Shown here: positions 53,712-57,316 of the stretch, piece after piece | Numbering within the stretch: position 1 is the first letter of the stretch | How the letters are laid out: each line of letters begins with the position of its first letter | Origin: Bacteroidota bacterium | GTDB taxonomy: Bacteria > Bacteroidota > Bacteroidia > Bacteroidales > Lentimicrobiaceae | DNA length: 57,316 bases | Reading direction: 5' to 3' | Assembly: GCA_023441805.1 (NCBI GenBank) | Contig: JAEZNO010000016.1 | Span: 1-57,316, forward strand | Made by a program: the position numbers and the translations under genes | The notes under the pieces: generated by a model | Seen by the model: the letters and a program-made list of their open reading frames with translations, nothing else | Told to the model about the DNA's origin: nothing | The model's database searches: none

Positions 53712-54497
53712 ATGTCGGCTATTATCACATTAACAACCGATTGGGGGCCGGTTGATCATTATACAGGAGCAGTGAAAGCAGCCTTAGTAAGCCGTCTTCC
53801 TGATGCCCGCATTGTTGATATTACACATAGTGTGCCCGCTTTTGATATCAAAAAAGCTGCTTTTATTCTAAGAAACACATGGCATTTGTTTCCTGAAAAG
53901 ACTATTCACATATTAGGAATTAATACTGAGGAATCGGAGATTGTACCTCATGTTGTAGTAGAATATAAAAAACACTATTTCATCGGAGCTGATAACGGGA
54001 TATTCAGTTTACTTTTCAATGATAATAATTTGAAGGCATTTGAACTTCAAATCCCCCAGGATACAGGCTATTTCATCTTTTCTACCCGCGACAGATTTGT
54101 AAAGACTGCAGTACATCTTGCCCTTGGTAATGACATTGAAGAACTTGGGGTTCCTCGTAATCAGCTTACAACATTCCTCAGCATGCAACCTGTTTTAAAT
54201 GGTAACAGACTGCAGGCTAGGGTAATATACATTGATAATTACCAGAATGTCTTCCTTAATGTAACTTCTGAAGAGTTTAAACACATGGGGCAAGGTCGGC
54301 GTTTTACTCTTAATATTAAGGGGAAACCAAACAGTGTGTCTTCTATTCACACTGCATACGGTGAAGTGGCCGAAGGTGAAATCGTAGTATTGTTCAGCAC
54401 TACTGGTTTTGTTGAAATTGCTTTGAATAAAGGCAATGCAGCAAGTTTATTGGGCTTGAAAACTGATGATATGGTAGTGATAGAATTTCACGATTAA
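53712..54497 (+). CDS. SAM hydroxide adenosyltransferase (DUF62 family)
   Basis: The 261-residue protein has the family start ITLTTDWGPVDHYTG (D10), GADNGIFSL with D94, the DRF segment with R126/R128 and H135 in TAVHLALG, and IDNYQNVFLNV in the C-terminal domain. It is related to fluorinase and chlorinase, but the family hydrolyses S-adenosylmethionine to adenosine and methionine, using hydroxide. The physiological role is unclear. It stands alone with its own promoter. Confidence 0.9.
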   Translation: MSAIITLTTDWGPVDHYTGAVKAALVSRLPDARIVDITHSVPAFDIKKAAFILRNTWHLFPEKTIHILGINTEESEIVPHVVVEYKKHYFIGADNGIFSLLFNDNNLKAFELQIPQDTGYFIFSTRDRFVKTAVHLALGNDIEELGVPRNQLTTFLSMQPVLNGNRLQARVIYIDNYQNVFLNVTSEEFKHMGQGRRFTLNIKGKPNSVSSIHTAYGEVAEGEIVVLFSTTGFVEIALNKGNAASLLGLKTDDMVVIEFHD

Positions 54498-54559
54498 ACC
54501 ATCAAATTTCTGTATTTAGATTGTTCCTACACTCAGTTTTCAAAAATATAAGCAATTAC

Positions 54560-54769
54560 TCAGGCGAAAAGTCCCCATTGCAAAGAGTGCGATCCATAAT
54601 TTACTCCTGAAACAGGAACTTCATAATTAAATTCCTTTACGTCTTCCCCATCATCAATAATTAATGATATCAATCTCCCGTCAGTTGGGTTAAGTAAAAT
54701 GGTTATCAGATTTTCAGAATTAACAAAATAGTTTGAAATAAGTCCTGAGATTGTTCCAATTGAGTTCAT
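54560..54769 (-). CDS. Small hypothetical protein
   Basis: A 69-residue frame with plausible composition and beta-strand alternation (LITILLNPTDGRLISLIID). No family is recognised. It has no clear promoter and lies in a gene-poor stretch, so it may or may not be expressed. Confidence 0.45.
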   Translation of the reverse strand: MNSIGTISGLISNYFVNSENLITILLNPTDGRLISLIIDDGEDVKEFNYEVPVSGVNYGSHSLQWGLFA

Positions 54770-55395
54770 TGTTCTGAGATTTAATTAGTTAAGTAAAACT
54801 CTACTTTAACTCTTTATGAAATATAGAACAACAAACTTTACATAATGTTAATGAGGTTTTACATAATTTGCACTTTTTTTTCAAAATTCTTAATTTTTAT
54901 CCCCCCAAATGCCATGATCCCATTGAAATATTTACTAAACACAATTTCAGCAAATTAAATCAAACAGCATCTTCATAGCCGGATTGCATATAGTTTAATC
55001 ACTAGTAGATTAAGTTTAATCAACTAAACAGGTAAATGAAATAGGTAACAGTGGAACTTTAGTATTTCAAAATATTAAAACTACACAGGTCAGACATAAC
55101 CAAATTCCCTGTCTCCTTTGACAGAAATATAAGTTTGATTGTAAGAACCGGAAAAATTAACAGGAATTGCCAACAGGTTTACAGGACTATGAAAGTAGAA
55201 CTGTGATATGAATCAGGAATTCTGCACAATCACTTAAAAATAGTAGTTTGCAACTGAGACAACAGTCGTATTTGAGAATTTCAGTGGTGAATTTTTCTTC
55301 TAACCAAAAGGAGCACCCACCGGTGCTCCTTTAGTTAGTCAGAAAGATTCAACTTTCTGATGGCCTTGGGGGAAGGTTAAATTTTTAAAGTCTTA
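54770..55395. other. Gene-poor AT-rich region
   Basis: 626 bp without a credible coding frame. It holds a strong hairpin at 55307-55332 and a second 8-bp hairpin TCAGAAAG/CTTTCTGA at 55339-55360. These could end a transcript that arises within this stretch, but no promoter with both boxes is seen, so an RNA gene is not claimed. Confidence 0.5.
55307..55332. terminator. Strong hairpin, probable terminator
   Basis: Perfect 11-bp stem AAAGGAGCACC / GGTGCTCCTTT with a 4-nt loop. It is flanked by short A and T runs on both sides, so it could work in either direction: for an unknown transcript from the left or for the small gene at 55396-55635 read from the right. Confidence 0.65.
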
Positions 55396-55635
55396 TTATT
55401 GTGAAAAAATCTGATCAAAAAAGTCTTTATTGACATGAAAGCTCTTTCCTGTTTTTTCACAATTCAATTGCATTAATCCGGCTCTGTAAAGCGAAATACG
55501 CAAGTCCCTCTGCTCGCCTTCCGGAAATTTAAGAATATCGTCGAGAATACAATTTATACAATGATGATCAGGTTTAGCCTCTCCCGGCATAAAAATCACT
55601 ATCGGATCTTTAATTTCAATACAGTTTTTACTCAT
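55396..55635 (-). CDS. Small hypothetical protein with HHCINC motif
   Basis: The 79-residue frame encodes a protein with a CxxC preceded by two histidines (HHCINC near 24-29) and another cysteine at 59. This could bind zinc or a metal, but no family is recognised. Composition is natural and a hairpin terminator lies downstream at 55307-55332, which supports a real gene. Confidence 0.55.
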   Translation of the reverse strand: MSKNCIEIKDPIVIFMPGEAKPDHHCINCILDDILKFPEGEQRDLRISLYRAGLMQLNCEKTGKSFHVNKDFFDQIFSQ

Positions 55636-56126
55636 AAATAAAATTCACCCCCCGGAAAATTTTACCCTATAACTGTTAATATCATTTTTTGATATAAGTA
55701 ACTACTTGTTAACAAATTTCAGCTTTTTAATTCAAACATTAGCTAAGGCTTGCGGCATAATGCATTAATACTCAGAAATAAACGAAAATATAGGATCAAA
55801 GAATTATATTCCAAAACGGAATTTCGTGGATTTCCGGATTAATTATGATAGTTTTAAACTATAGTTGGGTGACCGTTGGCAGACGGTTAATTGACGGTTG
55901 GTTGACCCTAACCGTAAGGCAAGGGTCTGCTAACCGTCACGTAACCGTCTTTCAATAACAACGTAATTAATTGTTAATCAATCTGGGGTATTCGTTAACA
56001 TAGATCTGGCGTATTCATTATTAAGCATAAAATCCTTGCCAAACCATCATTTCGCAGCGCAGCGGAGAAATCTCAACCTTTGGCTGATTCCTTTAGTCCC
56101 CAGTTGCATCGTAGGCTTTATGCTGT
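55636..56126. other. Intergenic region before the IS3 copy
   Basis: About 490 bp without a credible gene. It includes a hairpin-like ATATCA/TGATAT pair near 55680, an ACCGT-rich inverted repeat (55871-55950) and non-coding DNA leading to an inverted IS3 relic at 56127. Confidence 0.5.
55881..55950. repeat. ACCGT-rich inverted repeat
   Basis: Two 29-nt arms (55881-55909 and 55922-55950) match at 24 of 29 positions around a 12-nt loop. Each arm contains two GACGGTTA-like units 11 bp apart, and further ACCGT pentamers lie at 55872 and 55911, six in all within about 80 bp. It can form a long hairpin or serve as a cluster of protein sites. Confidence 0.7.
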
Positions 56127-56179
56127 TAAAGTAAGTTTCATTGCCCAATTCATAGTATGTTAAATCGCTTACCCAAAGT
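56127..56179 (-). pseudogene. Inverted relic of an IS3 orfB transposase
   Basis: Read on the minus strand, 56179-56127 matches the plus-strand orfB segment 56990-57042 at about 52 of 53 positions, and translates as LWVSDLTYYELGNETYF against LWVSDITYYELGNETYF. The frame then continues to about 56047 as NSIKPTMQLG, which resembles the C-terminal end of IS3 transposases, so the relic may have lost the middle of orfB. It ends right where the left end of the younger IS is expected. Confidence 0.75.
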
Positions 56180-56230
56180 GGTCCTTGCCTAAAATAGTTG
56201 ACCTTTTTTGAGTTTAAAAATGAACCAAAA

Positions 56231-56677
56231 ATGGCAACAAGAGAAGCATTTAAACAAATCGAACTCAAACAAAGAAGAAATCGCTACTTTAGTGAAGAAT
56301 TCAAGCGTAGTAAAGTTAATGAGCTTGATAAGAATTTAGTAACAATTGCAGAGCTTAGCAGAGAGTATAATGTAAGCAAGAATGCAATTTATCAATGGAT
56401 TTATAAATATTCGAGAATGCGCAAAAAAGAAGAAAGACAGGTATACGAAACTCTTAGTGATACCAGAAAGTTAAAGGAGCTTCAGGATAGAGTTAAAGAG
56501 TTAGAGCGTATTGTTGGATTAAAGCAATTGAAAATCGACTTCTTGGAGGAAGTAATTGACAGGACAGAAAGGACCTATTCAGTAGATGTTAAAAAAAAAT
56601 TCATAGAGAAACACTTAGATCTGCCTGGTATGAAAGAAGACTCGGAGACAAAAAATAAAAATGAAGGCACTCTATGA
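56231..56677 (+). CDS. IS3-family transposase OrfA
   Basis: The 148-residue product (ATG 56231, MATREAF) has an HTH (ELSREYNVSKNAIYQWIYKY, about 48-67) for binding the IS ends and a leucine-zipper-like helix (RVKELERIVGLKQLKIDFLE, about 97-116) for OrfA/OrfAB dimers. A TTG frame from 56198 is longer but starts inside the IS end and is not needed. It overlaps orfB by 17 nt. Confidence 0.87.
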   Translation: MATREAFKQIELKQRRNRYFSEEFKRSKVNELDKNLVTIAELSREYNVSKNAIYQWIYKYSRMRKKEERQVYETLSDTRKLKELQDRVKELERIVGLKQLKIDFLEEVIDRTERTYSVDVKKKFIEKHLDLPGMKEDSETKNKNEGTL

Positions 56678-57316
56678 TGTAGTTGGTATTAGTAAACAAG
56701 GCTTTCACCAGTGGCTTGATCGTGATTTAGAACGATTGAAAGAGCAACAGCAACTAATCATAATATTACGTCAGTTAAGAGAAGATCATAAGACTTTAAG
56801 CTGTAGAAAATTTTACAAAATGCTGAAGCCCAGAACACTTGGCAGAGACCAGTTCGAAGAATTTTGCTATCGCCATGGATTTAAAGTGATAATTAAAAAA
56901 CGAAGGTATCAAAAGACAACTGATAGTCGTAATGTAAACCGCTTCCCAAATCTTATTTTATCACTTGACGAGTTGACTGATATCAACCAACTTTGGGTAA
57001 GCGATATAACATACTATGAATTGGGCAATGAAACTTACTTTTTAACCTTCGTATTAGATGTTTATAACCGTGAAATAGTGGGCTTTTCATTGTCTGACAA
57101 CCTTCTTACCGAAAACACGACTCTTAAGGCTTTAGAGATGGCTGTAAAGCAAAGAAAACCAAGTAAAGATAGCAAGTTAATAATTCATTCAGATGGTGGT
57201 GGCCAGTATTATGCCAGGCAATTTGTAAAATACACTAAAGGCCTAAGAATCAGGAACAGTATGGGAGTATCACCTTATGAAAATCCGTTTGCCGAACGAA
57301 TCAATGGTACAATCAA
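56661..57316 (+). CDS. IS3-family transposase OrfB (3'-truncated by window end)
   Basis: From ATG 56661 the frame stays open to the last base (218 codons). It contains the rve/DDE integrase core: the first catalytic Asp in LWVSDITYYE, the second in IIHSDGGGQYYA, and the region before the final Glu in YENPFAERINGT. orfB is in the +1 frame relative to orfA, so the usual -1 slippage of IS3 elements does not directly apply; coupled re-start at ATG 56661 is likely. Whether it is intact cannot be seen here. Confidence 0.88.
   Translation, partial: MKALYDVVGISKQGFHQWLDRDLERLKEQQQLIIILRQLREDHKTLSCRKFYKMLKPRTLGRDQFEEFCYRHGFKVIIKKRRYQKTTDSRNVNRFPNLILSLDELTDINQLWVSDITYYELGNETYFLTFVLDVYNREIVGFSLSDNLLTENTTLKALEMAVKQRKPSKDSKLIIHSDGGGQYYARQFVKYTKGLRIRNSMGVSPYENPFAERINGTI

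Larger units (their letters stand above)
56179..57316 (+). mobile_element. IS3-family insertion sequence (partial, runs off the window)
   Basis: An orfA/orfB pair of IS3 type is read rightward. The left end is placed near 56179-56205 (TGGTCCTTGCC then a AAAATAGTTGACC-like stretch common to such ends), but without the right end the inverted repeats and target duplication cannot be confirmed. Confidence 0.7.

Noticed and set aside
56047..56268. A 73-codon minus-strand frame as a real gene
   Set aside because: Its middle is the inverted orfB relic and its start lies inside the IS orfA; it is debris, not a gene.
1..57316. CRISPR array, tRNA or rRNA genes
   Set aside because: No regular spacer-repeat pattern, no cloverleaf with CCA-type arm and no rRNA signature seen on reading both strands; a covariance-model search would be decisive.

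Overview
The window reads as part of a Bacteroidota chromosome, most likely a Bacteroidales/Marinilabiliales-type anaerobe or facultative anaerobe. Evidence: an LpxC-FabZ fusion, a PorX regulator, secreted proteins with type IX secretion (T9SS) C-terminal sorting domains, an RnfBCDGEA operon, the [FeFe]-hydrogenase maturase HydF, and promoters that repeatedly fit the Bacteroidota -7 box TAnnTTTG rather than a sigma70 -10 box. Recognisable Shine-Dalgarno sites are rare. I see no tRNA, rRNA or CRISPR array.

Layout. 0.15-3.5 kb (minus strand): alanine dehydrogenase-like protein, tsaE and porX. 3.6-10.7 kb (plus): an HD phosphohydrolase, then lipid A genes lpxD, lpxC-fabZ and lpxA, an ABC ATPase, efp and a second LpxD-like acyltransferase, closed by strong terminators. 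10.8-20.5 kb: surface polysaccharide genes (O-antigen ligase, two Wzz-type proteins and a flippase on minus; three glycosyltransferases on plus) with murB inside. 20.5-24.9 kb: ftsE, a CDF-like transporter, a large secreted CBM9/DUF5916 protein and a DUF1801 protein. 24.9-30.0 kb: the complete Rnf ferredoxin:NAD+ oxidoreductase operon. 30.4-32.8 kb: hydF, a short-chain dehydrogenase and an RseC-like gene. 32.9-33.9 kb: phoH. 34.4-41.5 kb: two tandem C10 cysteine proteases and one subtilisin, all with T9SS-type tails. 41.7-45.8 kb: histidine degradation (hutI, ftcD) and a KASIII-like synthase. 45.8-53.1 kb: a DbpA-like helicase and three phosphate transporters, each paired in trans or in cis with a PhoU-like helical domain. 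53.1-55.6 kb: a lipoprotein, a SAM hydroxide adenosyltransferase and two small unknown genes in gene-poor DNA. 55.8-57.3 kb: an inverted-repeat structure, an inverted relic of an IS3 transposase and an IS3-family element that runs off the end.

How it fits together. The first 20 kb is mostly envelope building. PorX and the three secreted proteases belong to one secretion logic, regulator and cargo, although they lie 30 kb apart. HydF, the Rnf complex and the RseC-like protein point to anaerobic energy and redox metabolism using ferredoxin and hydrogen. Histidine catabolism and extracellular proteases suit a peptide- and amino-acid-using organism.

I did not find a clearly undescribed multi-gene system. 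The strongest unexplained signals are non-coding: a nearly 285-bp nested palindrome at 34.1-34.4 kb, an ACCGT-rich hairpin at 55.9 kb, an inverted IS3 relic touching a younger IS3 copy, and palindromic promoter sites in the polysaccharide and KASIII regions.
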